From: Buxus sempervirens
Lineage: Eukaryota > Streptophyta > Magnoliopsida > Buxales > Buxaceae
Assembly: GCA_947561395.2 (NCBI GenBank)
Contig: OX387190.1
Location: 21,012,858-21,076,857, forward strand
DNA: 64,000 nt
Direction of reading: 5' to 3'
The position numbers were made by a program, and so were the translations under genes. Under the pieces are notes generated by a model. The model ran no database searches, had not been told where the DNA came from, and was given only the letters and a program-made list of their open reading frames with translations. Of the stretch, positions 1 to 9,924 are shown piece by piece (the first letter of the stretch is position 1; the number at the start of each line of letters is the position of its first letter).

Positions 1-1633
1 ACAAAATGAGTTGATCTTGTTGTTAGCCGATGAAGTCAAAAGTATGATCATCGAGAAAATCAAAAGACCAAAGTATTACTCAGTTATTCTTGATTGTACT
101 CCTGATGCAAGCCATCAAGAACAAATGATTGTTATATTACGATGTGTTGATACTTATGTATGTCCAATAAAGATTAATGAGCACTTTTTAGAGTTTTTGA
201 TGGTAGATAACACATTGGGGAATGGACTTTTTGATGAACTTTTGAGTATATTAAAAAAACATGATCTTGATTTGGATGATGTTAGAGGACAAGGATATGA
301 TAATGGATCTAACATGAAAGGTAACAAACAAGGTGTGCAAAAGAGGCTTTTAGATTTGAATCCTAGAGCATTTTATACTCCTTGTGGTTGCCATAGTTTG
401 AATTTAGTTCTTTGTGATATGGCTAATTCATGCTCTAAAGCAATATCATTTTTTGGTGTCGTACAATGTATGTATTCTTTATTTGCTTCTTCAACAAAAA
501 GATAGAAAATTTTATTAAATTATGTTACTTTGACTCCCAAGCCTTTGTCCCAAACATGTTGGGAAATTCGTATTGAAAGTGTTAAAGCTCTAAAATTTCA
601 AACCCAAAAAATTAGGGATGCTTTACTAAAATTAACGGAAGTTAGTGAAGATCCTAAAACAAGGAGTGAAGCCAAATGCTTAGCAACCTATGAAATTGAA
701 AACTTTGAATTTTTATTGGGAATGAATATTTGGTATGCTATATTGTTTATTGTAAATTCAGTTAGTAAGAGTTTACAACTTGAAAATATGCGTATAGATC
801 TTGCTATGGATAAATTAAAGGGACTTATTTCTTATTTCAAAAATTTCAGAGAAAATGGTTTTAATTCTGCTTTAGATTTTTCTAAACAAGTTGCACTGGA
901 AATGAAAATAGAACCAACATTCTGTAAAAAGCGTATCATTCATTGAAAAAAGCAATTTGATGAAAAAGATGAAAATGTTGACGAGATTATGAAATTTGCA
1001 GAGGAATCTTTCAAAATTGATTATTTCTATTATATAGTAGATCATGCAATATCTTCAATGCATGATAGATTTGAACTATTTTCAAAGTATGATGATATAT
1101 TTTGTTTTTTATTTGGTCTTGACAGATTAAGTTCTTTTGTTGATTGTGATTTAGAAAAAAAATGTTTTGATCTTGAAAATTTTCTTAAGCATGACATGCA
1201 TTTTGATATTGATGGTTTGGATTTGTTTTCAGAATTAAAGGTTTTAAAAGAAGTTGCAAAAACAAAAATTAATACTCCAATTGAAATACTTAATCTAATA
1301 AAAGAACTTGATTGTTTTTCCAATTGTTTTATTGCATATAGAATATTACTTACTATACTTGTTATAGTTGCATCAACAGAAAGAAGTTTTTTAAAACTAA
1401 AGATTATAAAAAATTATTTATGAACAATTATGTGTCAAGATAGATTAAACGGTTTAGCAATTTTATCTATTGAAAATGATTTATTGGTTAAACTTGAATA
1501 CAAAAGTGTAATTAGTAATTTTGCATCTAAAAATGCAAGAAATAAATTTATGGTTTAATATTAATTTTTTAATTAAAAGGCCTCATTTTTATGACATTGC
1601 CTAAGGCCCCCCAAAAAGTTTGAACCGCCACTG
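1..1633 (+). mobile_element. hAT DNA transposon, 3' part, decayed
   Basis: The element enters from beyond the left edge and ends at 1633 in a terminal inverted repeat whose complement reads CAGTGGCGGTTCAAAC. That matches the CAGGGGCGGCTCAAA terminus of the small hAT at 56716-57758, so the two are one family. The interior holds a broken transposase (separate entry). The subterminal stretch 1579-1633 (GGCCTCATTTTTATGAC followed by a C-rich run) is shared with copy 2. The 8-bp target duplication cannot be tested because the left end is missing. Confidence 0.85.
11..1558 (+). pseudogene. hAT transposase (TTF/ZMYM1-like, DUF4371 plus hAT dimerisation region), broken
   Basis: One reading frame runs from the window edge to the stop at 1558 and is interrupted by three in-frame stops, at 503-505, 944-946 and 1421-1423. 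The first looks like TGG to TAG. The N-terminal part carries the hallmark PCGCHSLNLVLCDMAN and QGYDNGSNMKG segments of plant zinc-finger MYM-type/DUF4371 hAT transposases. The C-terminal part (about 1320-1420) carries the hAT dimerisation motif around AYRILLTILVIVASTERSF. The family is a cut-and-paste nuclear DNA transposase. The N-terminal zinc-finger part lies outside the window. With three nonsense codons it is not active. Residues 1040-1420 are nearly repeated in the deletion derivative at 57.1-57.5 kb, evidence for a mother/derivative relation. Confidence 0.88.
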
Positions 1634-2280
1634 TTTGTTATGTGGCTAAAATTTAAAACTAAAGGTGATACATGAGCTGAATTTTGTCATTAACATGTGC
1701 TCATCCAGTTGTAACATATTTGGAAAGTTGAAATGAGCTCATAATGCTAACATATTACAATCATAATAATTTAATCTTTATCCAAATGGATACTTTCGTA
1801 ATTCCAACACCCCTTAACAGATAACCATGGTGTTCCATCATAAAAGCTGTTCTCCGTAATCAATGGGGAAAAAACAAGCGAAAAGAAAAAAAAATTTGCT
1901 CAGGTCAGCCCTTGCTTAATTAACTACTTCCACCCCGGACCGGTAGCTCAAGTGGTCATAACCGGACTAACAATTCAAATATTGGCCACTGACCCAACCC
2001 TTTCCGGTTGCCGGTGACACGTTACTTACGCGGCGCACAACAAGTGGAGTGTTCACTGTCTTGAAAATGGCGTCTTCAAGTACTTCAAAGGGGTGCTTTA
2101 ATGCATAAGAGTATCACCGTACCTTATCAAAGAGCTGGTTCAGGGATTTGAGTATAATCCAAGCATCTTTTTCTGTTTCCACTGGCTCTTTCTCTGTAAC
2201 GCCTCTCCTTTTCTTGTCTGTTATTCATTACATATATCCATGGCGCCATACTGAAGTGGAAGGAAGAAAGAGCTAGAGGA
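1634..2280 (+). promoter_or_regulatory. Intergenic region and probable 5' region of the 6-phosphogluconolactonase gene
   Basis: No coding signal is seen. It is AT-rich to about 1930, then GC-richer (CCGG-rich stretch 1936-2035) up to the start codon at 2281. The position makes it the promoter and leader of the downstream gene; no individual element can be assigned with confidence. Confidence 0.4.
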
Positions 2281-3463
2281 ATGGAGAGGAGAGAGCCAGA
2301 ACTGAGACTGTTCGATTGCATTGAAGAGCTCTCCACGGGGCTTGTAGACTATGTTGCCCAGATCTCTGAAGCTTCTGTTCAAGACAGAGGAGCATTTTCT
2401 CTTGTTCTCTCTGGAGGAATTCTAACACAACTGCTGGGGTTCTTCCTCCTCTTTTTCTTCTTCTTCTTCTTCTTCTTCTTCTTTTTGTTCTTCTTCTTTT
2501 TGTTCTTCTCTATTGCTTTGTATCTTCATTGTTTCTTTGCTTATGCAGTTAATGGGGTTTTGTGTTGCAGGAAACTAACAAAGCCTCCATATACAAAAAC
2601 ATTGGATTGGTCTAAATGGCATGTGTTTTGGGCTGAAGAGAATGTTGTAGCCAAGAAACACCCAGACAGCAACTATAAACAAGCCAAAGAAATCCTTCTC
2701 TCAAAGGTGCATGCTTTTATCCTAAAGCTCATATCTCGCTCTCTCACTTACACCCAAAAGAGAATAACTGTGATTGGTTAGCTGGGTTTAAGCCACAGTG
2801 TGGATTATGGACTGGATCTGTAAAGGAACAGATGAAGCTTCCAGGTCGGGGTGATAAGTATGCCAGTTGGATTTGACTAAAATGGGCAATAGGCATTTTA
2901 AAAATTTTGTCGTTTTCCGGTTTTTGTCTTGTTTTGTTTTGTTTTAATAATTTTTTTTAACTCAGGTGCCTATACTGCCGGCGCACGTTATCTCCGTGAG
3001 GCACGGTATACCGGGGGAGTCAGCGGCGGAGGAATACGAGTTCTTGATCCGTCAACGAGTCAGAGAGCGGACGGTTGGGGTCTCCCCATCATGCGACTGC
3101 CCGAGATTCGACTTAATCCTACTGGTGCTGGGCGCCGACGGCCATGTGGCGTCGCTGTACCCGAACCATCCGGTATTGGGGGAGGAGTCGCAGTGGGTGG
3201 CGTGGGTCTCCTCCGACGCGCCGAGGGAGAGCGTGGGACTCACTCTCCCCGTCATCAACTCCGCTGCCAACGTCGCCATTGTAGCGAATGGGAGAGACGT
3301 GGCGCGTCCTTTCGAGTCAGCGCTGAGAGGGCGCGTCCCAGATGGGTCCCATCCGGCAGGGATGGTTTCGCCGAGGGAGGGTCACCTCGTGTGGTTCGCG
3401 GACGGTGGCGCCGCCTCGCTGTTTCTGGGTAGCGAGAATGATTCGGCCGCGTCGGATTCCTAA
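2281..3463 (+). CDS. PGL: 6-phosphogluconolactonase (three exons, 263 aa)
   Basis: The model is join(2281..2438, 2571..2706, 2966..3463), giving 792 nt and 263 residues. Introns are GT-AG; phases agree at both junctions (GG|G encodes Gly at the first, the second is phase 0). The enzyme hydrolyses 6-phosphogluconolactone, the second step of the oxidative pentose phosphate pathway. Exon 1 carries the family LSGG loop; exon 2 carries WAEENVVAKKHPDSNY; exon 3 starts at VPILPAHV and carries the conserved LGADGHVASLYPNH motif and the LTLPVINSAANVAIVA strand. The length is normal for the family and there is no obvious transit peptide, so a cytosolic form is likely. Odd points: the usual Asp-Glu-Arg of the second motif is Glu-Glu-Asn here, and exon 3 is strikingly GC-rich compared with exons 1-2. 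Intron 1 holds a TTC microsatellite. The frame is intact; I call it functional with the substitution noted. Confidence 0.93.
2451..2510 (+). repeat. (TTC)n microsatellite in intron 1 of PGL
   Basis: A run of TTC units with scattered T interruptions lies inside the 132-bp first intron. It keeps the frame open and makes an artefactual poly-Phe/Leu translation; the donor GT at 2439 and acceptor AG at 2569-2570 bracket it. Confidence 0.85.
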
Positions 3464-4038
3464 GATTGTGGAAGAGTTTTGTCGTTCTCTGACGTGAGAA
3501 GTCTAACTGGCATTTTATTTTCACAACGCTTCTTGCAAGTGAAGTTCATTTGTTGTGAATCTAGTCAATCTACCATTGATGAATTTTCGTAAGAAAAATT
3601 TCGGGCTACATCTTTTGAAGTAGCTCTTGATGTTCGGATCGACGAGTACGGCAACTGTTCTGAGGTTCGTATCATCGTAACGAGAAAAAAAATGTCGTTT
3701 GTGTTGGTGAACAATTAATCAACGAAAATTGGTAGAATCTGATGATTACGTTCGTTTCCGAATTTCTAGTCATACTGTTTGGAACCGATAAAGTGAGCAA
3801 TATAGAGAGAGAGAAAGAGGGAGAGGGAGCTTAGTGAAAGAAAGAGAGAGAGAGGGAGTGCAAAAAAGGGAAGGGATGGAACGTACCATACTCCGCCCTT
3901 CGCGGTGAATTCAGTCAAGGCAGTGGATTGTTACCCGGAATCATCACACAGAGCGAAAGTGCTAGAGAGAGATAATCGGTGCGAGAGTGTAACGATACAA
4001 TTTAGTGAGATATTGTTTGTTTTGGATTTAAGCCCGCA
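3464..4038 (+). other. 3' flank of PGL, GA-rich stretch
   Basis: Past the stop codon the GC-rich character fades. A purine tract rich in GAGA runs from about 3800 to 3870. No open frame with recognisable similarity is seen. Confidence 0.4.
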
Positions 4039-4162
4039 CGGTTTTATCCTCACAAAGTGTCTTGTTAGGTTTAGTGTTCTTCATGATTGATATATTCTAT
4101 CGGTTTTATTCTCAAAAAGCGTCTTGTTAGGTTGAGTGTTCTTCGGGATTGATATATTCTAT
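4039..4162 (+). repeat. 62-bp tandem duplication
   Basis: Units 4039-4100 and 4101-4162 are both 62 bp, start CGGTTTTAT and end GATATATTCTAT. They differ by a few substitutions only, so the duplication is fairly recent. Confidence 0.9.
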
Positions 4163-4200
4163 TGGGATTTCATCCATTTCTGATATTTCTGATATGTGAG

Positions 4201-4260
4201 GGGATGAGAAGTGTAGAATGTAAGAATAGAGGGATGAGAAGTGTAGCTTGTAAGAATAGC
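4201..4260 (+). repeat. 30-bp tandem duplication
   Basis: Units 4201-4230 and 4231-4260 both begin GGGATGAGAAGTGTAG and contain GTAAGAATAG. They lie only 38 bp from the 62-bp duplication. Confidence 0.88.
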
Positions 4261-5074
4261 AAATGTTGATACAGCCTAACCTTAAACTTCTACATATGTC
4301 GTTTCTGCATTTAAATTTATATATATGTATTTTTTTTGGTGAGATTTTTATATGTATGCAGCTTAGGTCTCTTTACCGTGTAATACATTAATAATAAAAA
4401 AAATACTGTAATGGGGGTGTCGGCAAAACCTTGACCTACTTTTTTTTTCTTTTTGCAATTGCTTTTAACAAAACAAAGGTAACTTTTGTACACCATTATG
4501 CAATGAATAAGGTCGCAAATCTCTTTGAAGAAACCAAAAATATTTTGATACATAAATTCGGTCCCTATCAACCTATTGATATTTGAATTCAATTATACAT
4601 ATTATATAAAAAAAGATCACGAACTATAAGGATCATTTGCAAGGTACAAGGCACGTTCACCATTCCATTTTTGGTTGTTTTCATCCTCTTGCTGCTTCTT
4701 GTGGTCAATTTATACAGTCTTTAACACAAGATTTATCAATTCCGTTGAAGGTGATCTTATAAGCATGCACGCACAACACTCACACACACATACGCACACA
4801 TGCATATACACACATGGACACACATACATGCACATGTTTGTGTGTGTGTGCACGCATGCGCTTAGGATCAATGGAGTGTGGCCAATGTCTACTTTCAATT
4901 ATCTTCGTCATTCTATTATTTCTTGTTATTGCAAGTTATTTTCCTTATCTTTCTATTTTGTTATATTTAATATAAAATTTTGATAACTCCATTGGATTTT
5001 AAAACATTTTTTATTGTGGTACATAAAACAAACATCTTTCACCTTATATGAATAATGTTTAAAGTGATGTAGCC
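4261..5074. other. Gene-free AT-rich DNA with a CA/TG-rich imperfect palindrome (4762-4860)
   Basis: The stretch is AT-rich and without coding signal. From about 4762 a CACACA-rich half passes into a TGTGTG-rich half flanked by GCATGC (4765 and 4855 areas), so it can fold back on itself. Nothing else recognisable is seen. Confidence 0.5.
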
Positions 5075-5360
5075 TTGCTTTTTTCTACTAACTCCGCCAG
5101 CCTGGATCCCTCCACTGGGTCTCCTCTAATCACCAGGCGTATACTTCTGCCTACTGTCTCTGCCAGAATGCCTTCTCTGACTCTGTACTGGTCTAGGCGG
5201 CACTCTCTGTGCTCTCGCCTCCTCAATCCTTCTGGACTGTGTCCTCTCAATTACAGTAGCTCTCCTCATTGACTTGGAGAAACTACTACTCAGGAAAACC
5301 TCCACTCGGTCCCTGATATCTCGTCTGAGACCTCTTTCAAAGTCCCAGTAAAATGGCTTG
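5075..5360 (-). pseudogene. Ty3-type retrotransposon gag fragment
   Basis: The complement reads as a basic gag-like peptide: FERGLRRDIRDRVEVF from about 5340 down to 5290, then SRRIEEARAQR near 5220. This resembles the helical end of the Ty3 gag (Retrotrans_gag) with its Arg-rich tail. It is only ~95 codons long, with no LTR, protease or reverse transcriptase beside it, and is locally GC-richer than its flanks. A relic; family assignment is from the residue pattern only. Confidence 0.45.
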
Positions 5361-5666
5361 CATCTACCACGTGCAAAATATTAGTGGGCTATAATAAGGC
5401 TTAGAGCTTCATAACAACCATCGGGATAGCATTTTCGATTGCATATATCTTGTGATGCAAGTCACTTCCGTAAGAGTACCTCCTATGTAGTGTAAGTGTG
5501 TACTAAGGCTTATCCAATTGTTGTTCCATCAGTTGGGCGGTCTAGATAGATGGATACATGATCCAATTGTGGGTAGAATCATGGACATGGAGCACAGGTT
5601 TACATTAGAATGATACATTGCATTTTATAAACCTAAGTTGAGTGGATGGTCATGTTCTTATATATA
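5361..5666. other. Gene-free stretch
   Basis: Mixed-composition sequence with no recognisable gene, repeat terminus or RNA; it ends at the Helitron terminus at 5667. Confidence 0.4.
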
Positions 5667-5892
5667 CTAGAGGACTGCACGCACTACGCGCGTAGCAAAT
5701 TTGTGGCGCCCACTTAAATAAACAGGATATCATGCCATTCTAAATAAGTAGTTACAACTTATTTAAATTTGAACGTGGGAAGAGCAATAGTGGTATAGCA
5801 GGAGATTGTTTTGTTTGGAGAGGGCAATGTTTCGAAAAGAAGGGGGAGCAAAATCTGCGGGGAATATTCCCACCTCTTTTCTTTAATAATAA
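5667..5892 (-). mobile_element. Non-autonomous mini-Helitron, downstream member of a tandem pair
   Basis: Read on the minus strand, its 3' end is a CTACGCGCGTAG palindrome followed by TGCGTGCAGTCCTCTAG and then T, the hairpin-plus-CTRR|T signature of Helitrons. Its interior (GAATATTC, TTGGAGAGGGCAAT and neighbours on +) is a diverged copy of the next element. Its 5' end abuts the CTAG of that element and appears to have lost the usual TC start. Confidence 0.65.
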
Positions 5893-6092
5893 CTAGTGGT
5901 GGCACGTGCATACTACACATCCTCACCCTTAACTGTATCATATAAGTAGGGGTTTAAATTTGAATGTGGAAAGAGTCATGGGTGGTTATAATTTCAGATT
6001 GTTTTAGTTGGAGAGGGCAATAGTTGGAAAAAAAAAAGGAAGGCCAGAATCTGGGAGAATATTCCCCCTTCTTCCCTTTATAATAGTATAGA
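5893..6092 (-). mobile_element. Non-autonomous mini-Helitron, upstream member of a tandem pair
   Basis: On the minus strand it starts TCTATACTATTATAAAG after an A and ends GCACGTGCCACCACTAG before a T, so it sits between A and T and has a 5' TC, a 3' palindrome and CTAG, as expected of Helitrons. It is 200 bp long and non-coding. Confidence 0.65.
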
Positions 6093-6102
6093 TATAGATA
6101 TA

Positions 6103-6131
6103 GCTATATATATATATATATATATGAAAAA

Positions 6132-6172
<41 letters not shown>
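6103..6172. repeat. (TA)n microsatellite
   Basis: Two AT runs are separated by GAAAAACTA. The tract lies directly beside the Helitron 5' end, the usual AT-rich target for these elements. Confidence 0.9.
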
Positions 6173-6173
<1 letters not shown>

Positions 6174-6179
6174 TATACA

Positions 6180-6395
6180 TACTATATATAATGAGAAAAG
6201 GCCCTTTAGGAAGCGTGCCGAACTAAATACGTAGCTTTTCAAAACAACCCTTACACACTATTGAAAAGATTTATTAATAAAAGGGTAGAACGGTCAAAAC
6301 TGCCTCAACTTTTGTAAAAACTAACAACTAGTTTTGTAACTATTCCCTCTATCCCTTCCTATACATGTGCAGTACTGCACGTGCACCCCTTCTAG
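6180..6395 (+). mobile_element. Probable third mini-Helitron (3' end firm, 5' end not)
   Basis: On the plus strand a GTGCAGTACTGCAC palindrome (6367-6380) is followed by GTGCACCCCTTCTAG and T at 6396, a second clear Helitron 3' signature in the opposite orientation. The 5' end must lie near the AT repeat; no clean TC start is visible. Confidence 0.5.
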
Positions 6396-6425
6396 TATAT
6401 ATGAAAGCAAAGTCTTCAAACCTCG

Positions 6426-6597
6426 TTCTCTCTCTCCTCCACGTGGAAAGCCCCTTTTCTCCAATGGCCCTTTTGGGCCCCACATCAAAATAATTTATTT
6501 GTAATCAATAAAACTCTTTCTCCTCCACGTGGACAAGCCCCTTTCCCCAATAGCCCTTTTGGGCCCACGTCAAAATAATTTATTTGTAATCAATAAA
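6426..6597 (+). repeat. 86-bp tandem duplication
   Basis: Two copies with period 86, each containing CTCCTCCACGTGGA, a CCCTTTTGGGCCC palindrome and ending in ATTTATTTGTAATCAATAAA. Each unit carries a CACGTG G-box core. Function not inferred. Confidence 0.88.
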
Positions 6598-7499
6598 TTT
6601 TTTATAACAGATAATATTTGAATTAAAACCATCTTTCACTAAATAATTTATTTGAAATTAAAATTTCCCACTCATAATTTTAAAGAAAGTAATATAAAAT
6701 TTACATTATTTAGTAAAATATTATTTATGAAAAATATATCTTCCTGCGCTTAGCACGAGTAGATCAACTAGTCTTAATAAAAAACTAATTTTATAGTCTT
6801 TTATTTTTGTTGTCACGAAGGCTAACTTGCCAACAAAAAGACGAAGGGATGAAGGACAAATTTTGCTACTTTAGTTTCGTGTGTGTTAGGAAGTGTGTGA
6901 AGAAGGGACTTCTCGGGGGCATTTGCATGGGTGGTTTTCGTCACAGATGCCATTGCAACCAGTGATAATCATAACATCATCAATTTATAATGATTAATGA
7001 GTTGTACTTCCCTAGTGCGTTTGTGTCTTGTCAAACAAAATAAGCTTAATTACATCAGCATTACGTAATGTTAATCTCACATGTGTAGTTCTGTGAGCAT
7101 TTCTTCTTACTTGTCTCTATTTGGTATGTAGTTGAGACTTGCTTGGAAGATTTCTCTAGTTTGTAGGTGGGATAAGGGTTTCGCCTCTTTGTATCTTCTG
7201 GTTTCCCCCTAATGGCTTCACACTAGCTGGTTTCAACTCTCCCCATCTCCTTGGCATACAAACATATTTATTAGCCCTACCCTATTAAAAGATCCCAACA
7301 ACAATGGTGAGTTAAGCTTACAATTTGGTAGTTCACCATATTCAGTAGGTACGATGGATCAAATTAATCATTAAGTTTGGTAAGGTCTTGGTTTGCTTCT
7401 TCCTCCCAAAAAGTCTGAAAAGTTATAATATAAGTTCAACAAGAGTATTACAGACCTTGTCAAATGATTTTGAAGAATGTCATAGTAATTACTCCAATA
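6598..7499. other. Gene-free AT-rich stretch
   Basis: No coding region, RNA or repeat terminus recognised. A weak possible Helitron CTAG|T end near 6765-6770 lacks a convincing hairpin. Confidence 0.35.
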
Positions 7500-9924
7500 T
7501 CTGACATGAAGAAGTAACATGGGCCTCCAACCTGCTGTTCATGGAAATTCAACATCCGCATGTAGCAATCCATGCTCTACATAAAAAAAAAAAATTTTAA
7601 AATCCAAATATTTATGCGATCTGACAAGATACCTAGGTTGTTAGACTCCTACCCAATGGGTAACCCATTTCGTTGGCTTCAAACAATCGAACTCCCTGCG
7701 GTCAATGAAGATCTTGAAGAATCTCACCAAAACCTCGCTACATATATATCCCACAAAAGAAACAGTCAAACCATACGCAACAATTTACAAAGAAACAATG
7801 CAACAAACATAAATATGTGAAACTACATACTCTGGATCGAGGTCCTCACGGAATGCATAGTTGCAGACCGTGCATCCAACATCCAATAGAGTCCTACTTG
7901 AAGATGCCTCCTCTGGTTCGCTTCTTTACAAGTTTATCAAAAATTCCAAAAAATGAATATATGGTTGTCAACCTAATTCTAACCGAAAAACAAAAAATAA
8001 TTCCTTTAGAAAAACTGAGAACAAACATACCAATGGCTGTATGGCCGCATCTGCAATGTTCAGATCCAGCAACAACCTAGCTTCCGCAAGTTGAATATCG
8101 CCAGATAGCACCTAAAATATATTTCATGTAGGTTACACAATCTTTACATCGACAATTTTGCTCTTTGATCTACTATAGTAAAGTTCTACATGAATGGTTG
8201 ACATGCAATTAGACATCCAATTATATACTACTTACCGTTTGCGTTGGCCTCTCGGCATTGAGCGATTGCTTACTCTTTATGGCCCTCCTTTTCTTTCTCT
8301 CTGGTGATGGTTGTAAAAGGATTCCTTTTTGCCTTACTGGGCACCTTCATTCGTTTCAATCTCGGAGCTTCAACAGGTTGAAATGGAACGATTGACCCTT
8401 CATATTCTCGCGGTGTTGGATTTGGGATACATTCCGCCATAGGTTCAATATCTTCCATCGGTGACACTGGGCAAAGGCCCTTCGGTGCAGAAGCAACGTT
8501 CGCTGGAACCTCAAATGGTTCCTGTGGAGACTTAGGGGGAGAGTAGCTTCGGTAGTCACGAGCATATCCAAGAAGCTCCAAAACCATCTCTCTTAATTCA
8601 GCTTGCCCTACTTCAAGATTGCTTATCATCAACTTCAATTTCTCCGCCTAAACAAATCAAGCAACAAATATTTGCATTTCTATAAGATCTGGAACTTATG
8701 ATGAATAATGACAAAAACTGAATTCCATTACCTCATTCTCCAAAGCCTTCAATCTTGGGGATTCGGCTACCTCACGTTGAAGGGCAGCAACTACCTCCGT
8801 TAGCTTCTTTATCGCTGCCCTCAATTTATCCTGTTAAAACACACAATCAAGTAAAATTTATGTCCATGTACGTATAATGAATATTGAGTACCCCCTTTGT
8901 GAAAATATAAATACAATATAATATAATAGACCTTCTTCCTCCCCTTTGATTTATCGAACTCTGGAACATTTTCATATTTAATATGTTCCGGAATTTTCAT
9001 GTCCTTTTCCTTCTTTTCTTTCTCCCACTCCAATGCATCACCATCATTCCACACGGTGATCAGAGGAGCTTTTGCAACCGAGTCTATTGAGGTCCCATCC
9101 ATACATAAACAGTCATAATAGAACATCTGCGATTGAGTAAACATTTCTTCTATTACAATTTAAGCATACCAAATATATGAAATGTGTGTATAACAATAAT
9201 TTACCTTTAGAAAAACCAAACAACCACTGACATATTTTTGGCGGTTCTCCTTATATTGGCGGATTGCGGCAATGAGCCAATCAAGAACCAACTTCGACCA
9301 ATTGAGGCTACGGAGTTTCTCCATATCTATTACGAGATTTAAGAACTTTGTGCTTGCCTCCGGCTTTGCTTGAGGGCATAAAAATGAGCCCAATGCAAGC
9401 AATACAAAAAGCCTATTAAAATCTTCATCCGCCGTCTCCTTCTCTTTCAATCTTCTCTCCAGCTCTCCTAAAGGTATCTTACCCTTCTCATCACAATACA
9501 TTGTCCTTAATTTTGCGAGGTCGTTTTCCATCTCATCGATTTCTATAGTCTCTCCGGCAGAGGCCACCCCCAATATCTGTTCAACATCAGGAGGTGATAT
9601 ATCAAACGTCCTTCCACTTACTTCAAGGCAACATTTATTGAGATCAAATGAAGCCAATAAGGACACAATGTTGCCCTTATAACAGTGTCTAATCGTCATA
9701 TCAAGAAGGCTTCCCAGCCCAATTTCTCTAATAGCTAGCCTTTGGGACTCATTCAACCTTTCGATAATTTTTTTACAGTCGTCGAGGCGTACATCTATTG
9801 CGAACTCCTTCCCCACTTGTTGCCATTTATCTACAAATAAATACACAAATTGATAAATAAAAAAAAACTTTGCAATGTGACTACTATTTACATGTGTCAT
9901 CTATAAAATCAAAATATAAATTGA

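Noticed and set aside
1042..1323. Minus-strand open frame opposite the hAT transposase
   Set aside because: Antisense shadow; its counterpart at 57166-57384 exists only because the transposase segment is shared.
1936..2000. tRNA-derived SINE start (box-A-like GGTAGCTCAAGTGGT)
   Set aside because: No box B, no tail and no target duplication were found.
3255..3524. Arg-rich open frames overlapping PGL exon 3 on both strands
   Set aside because: They result from the high GC of exon 3; only the PGL frame matches a family and joins exons in phase.
4710..4898. Open frames in the CA/TG-rich tract
   Set aside because: They are low-complexity translations (His/Thr or Cys/Val runs) of a microsatellite.
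6720..6775. Fourth Helitron 3' end (CTAGT at about 6769)
   Set aside because: The upstream hairpin is too weak and no matching 5' end was seen.
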